Positions 49,459-58,065 of a stretch of DNA of 64,000 nt are shown here, piece after piece. The DNA is taken from NCBI GenBank assembly GCA_001464615.1, contig LNFI01000030.1, forward strand, positions 1-64,000, in the 5' to 3' direction. Every line of letters begins with the position of its first letter. Position 1 is the first letter of the stretch. Origin of the DNA: Sphingomonadales bacterium Ga0077557 (GTDB lineage: Bacteria; Pseudomonadota; Alphaproteobacteria; Sphingomonadales; Sphingomonadaceae). A program made the position numbers and the translations under genes. Under the pieces are notes generated by a model. That model was not told where the DNA came from, searched no databases, and worked only from the letters and a program-made list of their open reading frames with translations.

Positions 49459-49475
49459 GGTTAAAGAAGCGTTAG
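49459..49475 (-). promoter_or_regulatory. Candidate CtrA box upstream of REC-GGDEF-EAL gene
   Basis: Minus strand CTAA-CGCTTCT-TTAACC, one mismatch to TTAA-N7-TTAAC. Confidence 0.5.
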
Positions 49476-49485
49476 CGGATGGGGA

Positions 49486-51309
49486 TCATTCGACGGTGAC
49501 GCTCTTCGCCAGATTGCGCGGCTGATCGACATCGGTGCCCTTGAAAACAGCGACATGATAAGCAAGCAACTGCACCGGCACCGCATAGACCAGCGGCGCG
49601 ATCAGCGGGTGGACCTTGGGCATTTCGATCGTCGCGATCGTGTTTTCGCCCGCCTGGGCTATCCCGTCCGCGTCGGAGATCAGCACCACCTGTGCGCCGC
49701 GCGCCTGCGCCTCCTGCATATTGCTCACGGTCTTGTCGAATAGCGGGCCAGAGGGCGCGAGCACGATCAACGGCACATTATCGTCAATCAGCGCGATCGG
49801 GCCGTGTTTCATTTCGCCTGAGGCATAGCCCTCGGCATGGATATAGCTGATCTCCTTCAGCTTCAGTGCACCTTCCAATGCCATCGGATATTCCGGCCCG
49901 CGCCCCAGATACAGCACATCGCGCGCGGCGGCGATCTTGGGCGCCATCGCCTCGATTTCTTCGTCATGGCCAAGCGCGTGGTTCATCGCGGCCGGCACCT
50001 CGCGCAAGTGCCGGACGATTTCATGCTCCAGGTCTTCGGTCAGCAGCCCCTTGGCGCGCGCCAGATTGATGGCGAGCGCTGCCATCACCGCAAGCTGGCA
50101 CGTAAAGGCCTTGGTCGACGCGACGCCGATTTCCGGCCCAGCATGGGTTGGTAGCAAAAGATCGACCTCGCGCGCCATGGAGCTGGTCGGCACGTTGATG
50201 ATCCCCGCGGTCGTCAGCCCGGCCGATTTCATGTGGCGCAGCGCGGCGAGCGTATCGGCGGTCTCGCCGCTTTGGGAGATGACGATGCCGAGCATATCGG
50301 GGGTAAGGACCGGATCGCGGTAGCGGAATTCGCTGGCGACATCGGCCTCCACGGGCACGCGCGCAAACTGTTCGATCCAATATTTGCCGATCATGCCGAC
50401 ATAGCTGGCCGTGCCGCACGCCACGATGGCGACGCGCTCGATCTTGGCGAGATCGAACTCCATATCGGGCAGGGCAACCTGCTCTTCTACAGGCCGCAAA
50501 TAGCTGCGCAGCGTCTGGGCAACCACAACCGGCTGCTCGTAGATTTCCTTGAGCATGAAGTGGCGATAATTGCCCTTGTCGATCAACTGGCCCGAAGCGC
50601 CCGAATTGACGATCGGGCGGGTGACGGGCTGGTTGTCGCGATCGAACACCTCAACCTTGGCGCGCGTAATGACGACCCAGTCGCCCTCTTCAAGATAGGC
50701 AATCCGCTGGGTCAGCGGGGCGAGCGCGAGCGCGTCCGAGCCGAGATAATTCTCGCCATCCCCATAGCCCACCGTCAGCGGCGCACCGAGCCGCGCACCG
50801 ATCAGCAAATCGGGCTCAGACTTGAACATCACGCCCAGCGCAAAGGCCCCGTGCAGGCGCGGCAGGACATTGGCGACCGCTTCGCGCGGCGGCACCCCGC
50901 GTTCGATCTCGCGCGCGATCAGATGCGCGACGACTTCGGTATCGGTCTGGCTGAGAAACTGGCGGCCATCGGCGATCAGCTCTTCGCGCAGCGGCTTGAA
51001 ATTCTCGATGATGCCATTGTGGACCAGCACCACATCATCAACAATGTGCGGGTGGGCGTTGTCCTCGGTCGGCGCGCCATGCGTCGCCCAGCGGGTATGC
51101 GCGATGCCGGCCGCACCGGGCAGCGGGTCCTCGGCCAGCCGGGCGGCGAGATTGATCAGCTTGCCTTTGGCGCGGCGGCGATCGAACACACCGTCATGCA
51201 CCGTGCAGATACCCGCTGAATCATAACCGCGATATTCGAGCCGCTTCAGCCCATCGAGCAAGCGATCGGCAACGGGGCCTTGGCCGAGAATTCCAACGAT
51301 ACCGCACAT
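49486..51309 (-). CDS. glmS: Glutamine-fructose-6-phosphate aminotransferase
   Basis: MCGIVGILGQ, full length with C-terminal LAKSVTVE. Confidence 0.98.
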   Translation of the reverse strand: MCGIVGILGQGPVADRLLDGLKRLEYRGYDSAGICTVHDGVFDRRRAKGKLINLAARLAEDPLPGAAGIAHTRWATHGAPTEDNAHPHIVDDVVLVHNGIIENFKPLREELIADGRQFLSQTDTEVVAHLIAREIERGVPPREAVANVLPRLHGAFALGVMFKSEPDLLIGARLGAPLTVGYGDGENYLGSDALALAPLTQRIAYLEEGDWVVITRAKVEVFDRDNQPVTRPIVNSGASGQLIDKGNYRHFMLKEIYEQPVVVAQTLRSYLRPVEEQVALPDMEFDLAKIERVAIVACGTASYVGMIGKYWIEQFARVPVEADVASEFRYRDPVLTPDMLGIVISQSGETADTLAALRHMKSAGLTTAGIINVPTSSMAREVDLLLPTHAGPEIGVASTKAFTCQLAVMAALAINLARAKGLLTEDLEHEIVRHLREVPAAMNHALGHDEEIEAMAPKIAAARDVLYLGRGPEYPMALEGALKLKEISYIHAEGYASGEMKHGPIALIDDNVPLIVLAPSGPLFDKTVSNMQEAQARGAQVVLISDADGIAQAGENTIATIEMPKVHPLIAPLVYAVPVQLLAYHVAVFKGTDVDQPRNLAKSVTVE

Positions 51310-51322
51310 AATTGATCTTTCG

Positions 51323-51688
51323 CTAGATCGTGTAGGGAACCCGGATTCCGGGCATGTCGGCCGGGAAATCCTTCGTGTTGCGCGTAATCAGCACCGCGCC
51401 GTTGACCTGCGACGTGGCAAGAATCATCGAATCGAGCAGCTTCATGCGCATCCGGTAGCGGATTTCCGCTGCCGCCGCAGCAATGCGACCATCAAGCTCG
51501 ACGATTTCGAACGGCGCGATCAACTGGCGGATATGATCGCGCGTCTCTATCGGCTCGCCGGCAAGGATTTCCGTCCAGACGATCCGGCTGATCCGTTGCC
51601 GTGCATAAAGCGACAATTCGGCGATCGCTTCAGGTCGGGCCCGCAACCAGTCAATGAGGATATTGGTATCGAAGAACGGCGGCTCCAT
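51323..51688 (-). CDS. PIN-domain toxin (VapC-like)
   Basis: FFDTNILIDWLR...LLDSMILATSQVNGAVLITRNTKDF; frame starts at MEPPFFDTN. Confidence 0.9.
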   Translation of the reverse strand: MEPPFFDTNILIDWLRARPEAIAELSLYARQRISRIVWTEILAGEPIETRDHIRQLIAPFEIVELDGRIAAAAAEIRYRMRMKLLDSMILATSQVNGAVLITRNTKDFPADMPGIRVPYTI

Positions 51689-51693
51689 GCTGA

Positions 51694-51924
51694 TTAGTCG
51701 GGCGATCGGTCTTCGCGCATTGCCCGCTGATAGTCGATTGAATCGCCGATATCCGTCCGGTCCTTCCAATAACCCGCACCGCGCGCGATCCAGTCGCTGC
51801 CGATTTCGGCGCGGTAATTGGCGACAGCCTCGCGAACAATCGCGGTCCGCGACTTGCCCTGTTCGGCCGCGCGACGATCCAACCAGGCGATGTCTTCTTC
51901 GGGGATATCGACCAGCGTGCGCAT
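51694..51924 (-). CDS. Ribbon-helix-helix antitoxin (VapB-like)
   Basis: MRTLVDIPEEDIAWLDRRAAEQGKSRTAIVREAVANY. Confidence 0.88.
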   Translation of the reverse strand: MRTLVDIPEEDIAWLDRRAAEQGKSRTAIVREAVANYRAEIGSDWIARGAGYWKDRTDIGDSIDYQRAMREDRSPD

Positions 51925-51930
51925 GGGCGT

Positions 51931-51951
51931 ATGATATCATTGCGTGATATC
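51931..51951. promoter_or_regulatory. Candidate VapB operator
   Basis: ATGATATCAT perfect palindrome followed by TGATATC. Confidence 0.5.
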
Positions 51952-51979
51952 GCGTCAAGTCAGGCGAGATATACCAAGA

Positions 51980-53332
51980 TCAAGCGCGGCGTTTTGCCGT
52001 CATCGCGGCGCGAAACCGCGTTGCCCAGCCGGGCCTGGCTTCCTGCTTGGCGCGCGCGATGGCAAGGGCGTCGGCCTCGACATCGCCCGTGATCACTGAT
52101 CCCGCGCCGACAATCGCACCCGCGCCGATCGATACGGGGGCAACCAGTGCGCTGTTTGATCCGATAAAGGCGCCTTCGCCAATCTCGGTCTTGTATTTGA
52201 AAAAGCCGTCATAATTGCAGGTGATTGTCCCCGCGCCGATATTAGCGCCCGGCCCGACCACGGTATCGCCCAGATAAGTGAGGTGGCTGGCCTTTGCCCC
52301 CGCCCCCAGCACGGTTTTCTTCATCTCGACGAAATTGCCGATCTTTGACTTCTCGCCAAGCACCGAGCCGGGACGGAGCCGGGCGAACGGGCCAACTTCC
52401 GCGCCTGCGCCGATAGTCGCGCCGGTGATATGGCAAAAGGCGTGAATGATCGCGCCATCAGCGATCTGCACGCCGGGGCCGAAAAACACATTCGGCTCAA
52501 TCACCACGTCGCGGCCGATCTGCGTATCATGCGCGAACCACACGGTTTCGGGCGCGATCAGCGTTGCTCCTTCGGCCATTGCCCGGCTGCGGCGCTCGGC
52601 TTGCCAATAGCCATCGACAGCGGCGAGTTCGGCGCGGCTGTTGACCCCGGCGACTTCCCAGGCGGCGGTCTCGATCACGGCGGAGGCGAGACCTTCCGCC
52701 GCAGCGATGTTGACGATGTCGACCAGATAATATTCGCCCGCGGCATTGGCGCACCCGACCTGATCGAGCAGCGCGAACAGCCGGTCGCTGCGCGCGGCCA
52801 TCAGCCCGCTATTGCACAGCCGCTCGGCGCGCTCTTCAGGCGATGCGTCCTTGTGCTCGACCATTTTCAGGATGCGGCCAGAATCATCGGCGATCACGCG
52901 GCCATAAGCGGCAGTGTCATCGGGCCGGAAGCCAAGCACCACCACAGCCGGGGCATCGGGCGCACGCAGCCGATCGATCATGCGCTGCATCGTGGCGGCG
53001 CTGACCAGCGGAACATCGCCGTACAGGATCAGCACGTCGCCCGCAAAACCATCGAGCGCGTCGCGGGCCTGGAGCACAGCATGCCCCGTGCCCTTTTGCT
53101 CGGCCTGCAGCGCGGTCGAGGCACCGATTGGGGCAACCGCCGCCTCCACTTGCTCACGCCCGGCACCCGTCACGACAACGGTTTGCTCGGGGGGCAGTGC
53201 GGCGACGCTATCCAGCAGGTGCAGCAGCATCGGCTGCCCCGCAATCGGGTGTAGCACCTTGTGGAGATCGGATTTCATGCGCGTCCCCTTACCGGCGGCA
53301 AGGATGATGGCGGCGATTGGTCGCTGGGTCAT
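51980..53332 (-). CDS. glmU: Bifunctional N-acetylglucosamine-1-phosphate uridyltransferase / glucosamine-1-phosphate acetyltransferase
   Basis: AAIILAAGKGTRMKSDLHKVLHPIAGQPML; C-terminal hexapeptide repeats. Confidence 0.98.
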   Translation of the reverse strand: MTQRPIAAIILAAGKGTRMKSDLHKVLHPIAGQPMLLHLLDSVAALPPEQTVVVTGAGREQVEAAVAPIGASTALQAEQKGTGHAVLQARDALDGFAGDVLILYGDVPLVSAATMQRMIDRLRAPDAPAVVVLGFRPDDTAAYGRVIADDSGRILKMVEHKDASPEERAERLCNSGLMAARSDRLFALLDQVGCANAAGEYYLVDIVNIAAAEGLASAVIETAAWEVAGVNSRAELAAVDGYWQAERRSRAMAEGATLIAPETVWFAHDTQIGRDVVIEPNVFFGPGVQIADGAIIHAFCHITGATIGAGAEVGPFARLRPGSVLGEKSKIGNFVEMKKTVLGAGAKASHLTYLGDTVVGPGANIGAGTITCNYDGFFKYKTEIGEGAFIGSNSALVAPVSIGAGAIVGAGSVITGDVEADALAIARAKQEARPGWATRFRAAMTAKRRA

Positions 53333-53418
53333 CTGGCTCCCTCGGGCGCAAGCCCAATCTCGTACCCCCTGCCATGATTGTGTTGCCAATTCCATAGCGA
53401 TGCTGGCAGGCGGGGCGG

Positions 53419-54162
53419 ATGAGCGCAGATAGTTCTTCTCCCCCTAATTTTCCGTTTGCGCCCCCGTTCGATCCCCCGTTCGATCCCCCGTTCGATCCCC
53501 CGTTCGATATTGTCGGCTTTGACCTGGACGGCACCTTGCTCGACACGAGTGGCGATCTCACGGCGGCGGTCAATCATGCGCTTGGGCTGGCGGGACGGCC
53601 GCCGCTCACCATCGCGCAAGTGAAGACGATGATCGGCGGTGGCGGTGCTGCAATGCTGCGGTTGGCACTGGAGCAAAGTGGCGGTTGCCCGCCCGAAGAT
53701 TTTGCTGGCTATCACCGGGAATTGCTTACCCATTATGACGCGCACATCGCTGATCTGACCCAGCCCTATCCCGGATTGATCGACGCGCTGGATGCGCTGG
53801 CGGCGAAAAGCGTGACGCTCGCCGTCGCCACTAACAAGGGGGAAGGGCGGGCGGTAAAGCTGCTCGGCCTGATGGGCATGCTGGAGCGTTTCGCCTGCGT
53901 GATCGGTGGCGATACGCTGGGGCCGGGCAAGGCCAAGCCGTCACCCGCGCCGATTATCGAAATGATTGCGCGCTGCGGTGGGGGCAGGGCGGCCTTTGTC
54001 GGCGATTCGATCTTTGACGTAACAGCCGCAAAGGCAGCGGGCATCCCCGCTATCGCCGTCAGCTTCGGCTTTCTGAACGGCCCGGTTGAGGCGCTGGGCG
54101 CGGATGCGGTGGTTGATCATTATGATGATCTGCTGCCCGCGCTTGCCCGGCTCGGCGGCTGA
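53419..54162 (+). CDS. gph: HAD-family phosphoglycolate phosphatase-like
   Basis: GFDLDGTLLDTSGDL...VATNKGEGRAVKLL...FVGDSIFD. Confidence 0.88.
   Translation: MSADSSSPPNFPFAPPFDPPFDPPFDPPFDIVGFDLDGTLLDTSGDLTAAVNHALGLAGRPPLTIAQVKTMIGGGGAAMLRLALEQSGGCPPEDFAGYHRELLTHYDAHIADLTQPYPGLIDALDALAAKSVTLAVATNKGEGRAVKLLGLMGMLERFACVIGGDTLGPGKAKPSPAPIIEMIARCGGGRAAFVGDSIFDVTAAKAAGIPAIAVSFGFLNGPVEALGADAVVDHYDDLLPALARLGG
53461..53508 (+). repeat. Perfect 4x 12-bp tandem repeat (CCCCCGTTCGAT) coding PPFD x4
   Basis: cccccgttcgat at 53461, 53473, 53485, 53497. Confidence 0.97.
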
Positions 54163-54171
54163 TTGCCGTCG

Positions 54172-54741
54172 ATGTCGACGCTTGAACTGATCGCCTTTGT
54201 GCTGGGCGTCATTAATGTGACGCTGGTGGTGCGCCGCAGCGTGTGGAATTACCCGTTCGGGCTGGTGATGGTGGTACTCTATGGGCGGCTGTTCTTCGAT
54301 GCCAAGCTCTACAGCGATGCTCTGCTGCAAGTCTTCTTCTTCGTGGTGCAGCTATACGGCTGGTGGGCGTGGTCAAGCGTGTCGGCCAATGCGGGCACGG
54401 TGCTGATCGATCGGCTTGGCACGCGTGCACGGCTTGGTTGGGCGGCTGGCTGCGCAGCGGCGATTATCGTCTGGAGCAGCCTTGTATCGCATTATACCGA
54501 TGCGTCGCTGCCCTGGTGGGACGCGAGCGCGGCGATTTTGAGCGTTGCCGCCCAGATCATGATGTCGCGGCGCTTGATCGAGAATTGGGTCTTGTGGATC
54601 GCGGTCGATATCCTGTCGATCGGGCTTTATGCCGCCAAGGGATTGTGGCTGACGATGCTGCTCTATGCGGTGTTTTTGGGGCTGGCGATTTGGGGGCTGA
54701 TCGGATGGCAGCATGATGCCAAGCAGCAGGCGGCGGCGTGA
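54172..54741 (+). CDS. pnuC: PnuC-family nicotinamide mononucleotide/riboside transporter
   Basis: NVTLVVRRSVWNYPFGLVMVVLYGRLFFDAKLYSDALLQVFFFVVQLYGWWAW. Confidence 0.93.
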   Translation: MSTLELIAFVLGVINVTLVVRRSVWNYPFGLVMVVLYGRLFFDAKLYSDALLQVFFFVVQLYGWWAWSSVSANAGTVLIDRLGTRARLGWAAGCAAAIIVWSSLVSHYTDASLPWWDASAAILSVAAQIMMSRRLIENWVLWIAVDILSIGLYAAKGLWLTMLLYAVFLGLAIWGLIGWQHDAKQQAAA

Positions 54742-55271
54742 CGCGAGCCCCGGTCATCTGTTTGCACGGGCCCGAGAGCACCGGCAAATCGACGATGCTC
54801 GCGCCGCTCGCCGCCCGGCTGTCGGCAGCGATCGTGCCCGAATATGGCCGCGAATTTGCTGAGGCGCATGGCACGGATTTCAGCATGGCCGATCTGGTGA
54901 CGATCGCGCAGACGCATGACAGGATGACGCAAGCGGCCATTAAGCGTGGCGCGGCTTTCGTGCTGCTCGATACCGATCCGCTGATGACGGCGGTGTGGGG
55001 CGACATGCTGTTTGGCCAGCGCGATCCCTGGTTCGATCATTGGACCGGGGTCGCCGATCTCTATTTGCTGCTCGATATCGATCTGCCCTGGGTCGATGAT
55101 GGGACCCGGATGTTCGGTTCAGCGATTGAGCGACGGCGCTTTTTTGATCTGTCGCGCGCAGAACTGGAGCGGCGCGGCGTCGCCTGGGCGCTGGTCGGCG
55201 GGCAGGGGGATGATCGGCTGGCCAATGCGCTGGCGGCGATCGCGTCGGCGGGGTTCGATCTGGCGCCTTGA
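54738..55271 (+). CDS. NadR-like ATPase / ribosylnicotinamide kinase
   Basis: HGPESTGKSTML P-loop, VPEYGREFAE; ATGA overlap with pnuC. Confidence 0.88.
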   Translation: MTRAPVICLHGPESTGKSTMLAPLAARLSAAIVPEYGREFAEAHGTDFSMADLVTIAQTHDRMTQAAIKRGAAFVLLDTDPLMTAVWGDMLFGQRDPWFDHWTGVADLYLLLDIDLPWVDDGTRMFGSAIERRRFFDLSRAELERRGVAWALVGGQGDDRLANALAAIASAGFDLAP

Positions 55272-55277
55272 TCGCCC

Positions 55278-55310
55278 AAAAAAAAGGGGAGCGCCCGGCG
55301 CCCCCCTTTT
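55278..55310. terminator. Bidirectional hairpin terminator
   Basis: AAAAAAAAGGGGAGCGCCCGGCGCCCCCCTTTT between convergent genes. Confidence 0.8.
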
Positions 55311-55334
55311 CGACCTGCTGTTCCTTGGCAGCGC

Positions 55335-56324
55335 CTATTGCGACGGCGCGAGCTTGGTGTTGAGCACCCAGCCGACATTGTCATTCTCGTCAGCGACTTC
55401 CCACCATAGGCCGTTCTGGTTGCCGGTCGGATACAGAATCGACCCCGCTGGCAGCGTGCGGATCGCCTTGGCCGATGCCACCGGGCTGACGCGCATGGCG
55501 ACCGGGGCCTGGGCGGTGAAGGTCTTTTTCGGCGCGGCCTGCGCCGTTCCCTCGTCGCCTGGGCGAACATAGCCCAGTTCATCGACCATCTTCGCATAGG
55601 CCTGGATGAAGGCGAGCGTCACGATCCGGCCGATATCGGTATTTTCATACCCGCCACCAATCCCGCCAGCGCCAAACCCGCCGACGCCGAACAGGCCGCC
55701 AACCGCAAAGCTAGTGTCCCGCTTGGCGGCATAGCCTTCTGTCACCGCCAAGGTCTCAGTGGTGCGCACATTGGTGAGCGACAGCACGGTATTGGCTTCG
55801 GACTTGCGCGATTTGATGCCGCCAAGCAGCCCGCCTATCGGCCCGCCGATGATCGCGCCGGCCACGGCACCCGCCGCGTTGCCGCTGACATCGCTGTTCG
55901 CGCCCTGAATCTCAGCCACCAGCACATAATCAGCGGCCTTGATCTGGCCCTGGCCAACATTCGATCCGCGCTGCAGGCCAAGGCCGCCGCCAATCGCGCG
56001 TTCCTGCGCCGCCGCATCAAGCCCAGCACCGCGATCGACAATGTTGAAGCAGCCCGAACGCTGGACCAGCACGCGCAGCAGCCGTGCCGGCGGGGCAAGG
56101 CTGTTCTGCGTCCAGCCCGACGAATCCTGGCCATCGACGATTGAAACCGTGCCGTGCTTGGTCGCGCAGCGCGGCACGTCATTCATCGCTGCCTGCTGGA
56201 GCTGTTGGCCTTTGGAAGCGCTCGCCTGCCGGGGCGGCTTCTGCGCAAAAACGGGTGCCGTCGCCATCGGTGCCGCAGCGACAGCGAGCATCGCCGCGCC
56301 GGAAAGAAGCTTCCTGCCAATCAT
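55335..56324 (-). CDS. CsgG/HfaB-family protein with C-terminal SH3-like domain
   Basis: Signal peptide, LVQRSGCFNIVDRGAGLDAAAQER...ADYVLVAEI; C-terminal MRVSPVASAKAIRTLPAGSILYPTGNQNGLWWEVADENDNVGWVL. Confidence 0.82.
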   Translation of the reverse strand: MIGRKLLSGAAMLAVAAAPMATAPVFAQKPPRQASASKGQQLQQAAMNDVPRCATKHGTVSIVDGQDSSGWTQNSLAPPARLLRVLVQRSGCFNIVDRGAGLDAAAQERAIGGGLGLQRGSNVGQGQIKAADYVLVAEIQGANSDVSGNAAGAVAGAIIGGPIGGLLGGIKSRKSEANTVLSLTNVRTTETLAVTEGYAAKRDTSFAVGGLFGVGGFGAGGIGGGYENTDIGRIVTLAFIQAYAKMVDELGYVRPGDEGTAQAAPKKTFTAQAPVAMRVSPVASAKAIRTLPAGSILYPTGNQNGLWWEVADENDNVGWVLNTKLAPSQ

Positions 56325-56469
56325 CTTACATCCCCCAAGGACTGAGTCGTTCAGTCACGGATACCCCTTCCCGATAGCCAGTGGAACGACAAATGACGCC
56401 AAGCGTGCTTGTCGCCGTGGTGCCGGTGGCTATGGTTGCTTTGCATTTCCTATCTCAAGGCGCGCTGCC

Positions 56470-57375
56470 ATGGCTGACTCATCGATCGCTATCCCCTCAT
56501 GGACTCCGCCCGCCGACAGCGGCATTGCCATTCGCTGGCAACAGGCAGGCGACCTATCCTTCGAGCTGGCCGAAGCGGGAAGTGGGGACCGCTTGGCGCT
56601 TTGCCTGCACGGCTTTCCCGAGCTGCACTACAGTTGGCGCTTCCAGATTCCGTTGCTGGTGGAACGCGGCTGGCGGGTCTGGGCGCCCAATCTGCGCGGC
56701 TATGGCGGCACTGACCGGCCCGAGGGGGTGGACGCCTATCATATCGACCGGCTGCTGGGCGATGTCGCCGCGCTGATCGACGCGAGTGGTGCGCGCGAAG
56801 TGCTGCTGATCGCGCATGATTGGGGCGCCATCATCGCCTGGCAATTCGCGATCCGCAAAATTCGTCCGCTGGTCGGGCTCGTCATCATGAATGTGCCGCA
56901 CCCGATGCCCTTCAAGCGCGAATTGCGCAAATGGGCGCAATTGCGCGCGAGCTGGTATGTGTTTTTCTTCCAACTGCCGGGCCTGCCCGAATGGGCCTTT
57001 GGCCGAAACCGCGCCCGCATCATCCGCCGCGCCTTTGTCGGCATGGCGGTGGACAAGAGCCGCTTCCCGAAAGAGGTGACCGATATCTATGCCGATGCGG
57101 CCATGCGCCCCGGCGCGCTGACCGCGATGATCAATTACTACCGCGCGGCCTTCCGCTCGGTCAGCGGCATGACGGCGGGGACCGGCAAGGTGGATGTGCC
57201 CACGCTCATGATCTGGGGTGAGGAAGACACTGCGCTGACGATCGGCTGTGTCGATGGCACGGAGGACTATGTCAGCGATTTCCGCCTCGAACGCCTGCCC
57301 GGCGTTTCGCACTGGGTGCAGCAGGAAGCGCCGGAAAAGGTGAACGCGATTCTGGCGGACTGGCTTGATCGCTGA
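56470..57375 (+). CDS. Alpha/beta hydrolase (epoxide hydrolase-like)
   Basis: LALCLHGFPELHYSWRFQ...LIAHDWGAIIAWQFA...GVSHWVQQEAPEKVN. Confidence 0.92.
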   Translation: MADSSIAIPSWTPPADSGIAIRWQQAGDLSFELAEAGSGDRLALCLHGFPELHYSWRFQIPLLVERGWRVWAPNLRGYGGTDRPEGVDAYHIDRLLGDVAALIDASGAREVLLIAHDWGAIIAWQFAIRKIRPLVGLVIMNVPHPMPFKRELRKWAQLRASWYVFFFQLPGLPEWAFGRNRARIIRRAFVGMAVDKSRFPKEVTDIYADAAMRPGALTAMINYYRAAFRSVSGMTAGTGKVDVPTLMIWGEEDTALTIGCVDGTEDYVSDFRLERLPGVSHWVQQEAPEKVNAILADWLDR

Positions 57376-57440
57376 GGCATCACCAATTGCCAGCACAGGC
57401 CAATGTGCGTAGATGTACACATCCGTTTCAGGAAGCCTTT

Positions 57441-57698
57441 ATGTCCAGCATGACGATGACGATCCGCGTGCCGACCGACGTCAGTGACAAGCTCGCGCGC
57501 CTGGCCAAGGGCACACGCCGCAGCCGATCCTTCCTGGCTGCAGAAGCGGTTGCAGCCTATGTTGACCGCGAATTGTCAATCATCGATGGGATAGAACAGG
57601 GCATAGCCGACGTGGCAGCCAGGCGGGTGGTGCCGCATGATATCGCGATGGACCGGGTTGACGCCGTCATCGCCAAAGCGCGCGCCGATCGCGCGTGA
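57441..57698 (+). CDS. RHH antitoxin (ParD/CopG-like)
   Basis: TIRVPTDVSDKLARLAKGTRRSRSFLAAEAVAAYVDRE. Confidence 0.87.
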   Translation: MSSMTMTIRVPTDVSDKLARLAKGTRRSRSFLAAEAVAAYVDRELSIIDGIEQGIADVAARRVVPHDIAMDRVDAVIAKARADRA

Positions 57699-57997
57699 CG
57701 CGAACGGTCGATTGGGCCGAAAGTGCGCTGAGCGACCTGCTCGACCAAATCACCTTCATTGCCGCCGATGATCCCAACGCTGCAGATCGCGTTGCGCAGG
57801 CCATTCGGGCGACGGGCGCGGCGCTTGGCGATTTTGCAACCGGCCATCCGGGGCGGGTGTCGGGCACTTACGAGAAATCAGTACGCGGGCTCCCTTATAT
57901 GATTGCTTATGCGATCGGCTCGGACGGCAAGAAAATCCAAATCCTTCGCGTGATCCACACTGCACGGGATTGGCCGGTTGGCGGTTGGCCGCAATGA
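57695..57997 (+). CDS. RelE/ParE family toxin
   Basis: VDWAESALSDLLDQITFIA...GLPYMIAYAI...ILRVIHTARDWP; ATGA-type overlap with antitoxin. Confidence 0.9.
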   Translation: MTRTVDWAESALSDLLDQITFIAADDPNAADRVAQAIRATGAALGDFATGHPGRVSGTYEKSVRGLPYMIAYAIGSDGKKIQILRVIHTARDWPVGGWPQ

Positions 57998-58065
57998 CGC
58001 CGCCCTAGATCCGTTATGCTGATCGCTTTGCCCTTTTCGCACAGCGCTGCTAGGGCGCGGACATT

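Noticed and set aside
51323-51958. 211-aa ORF spanning VapC and antitoxin region
   Set aside because: Upstream part is an out-of-frame reading of the antitoxin; the true toxin begins at MEPPFFDTN (51688).
53461-53508. Phase-variation switch by tandem repeat in gph
   Set aside because: The unit is 12 bp, so copy-number change keeps the frame; only length variation is expected.
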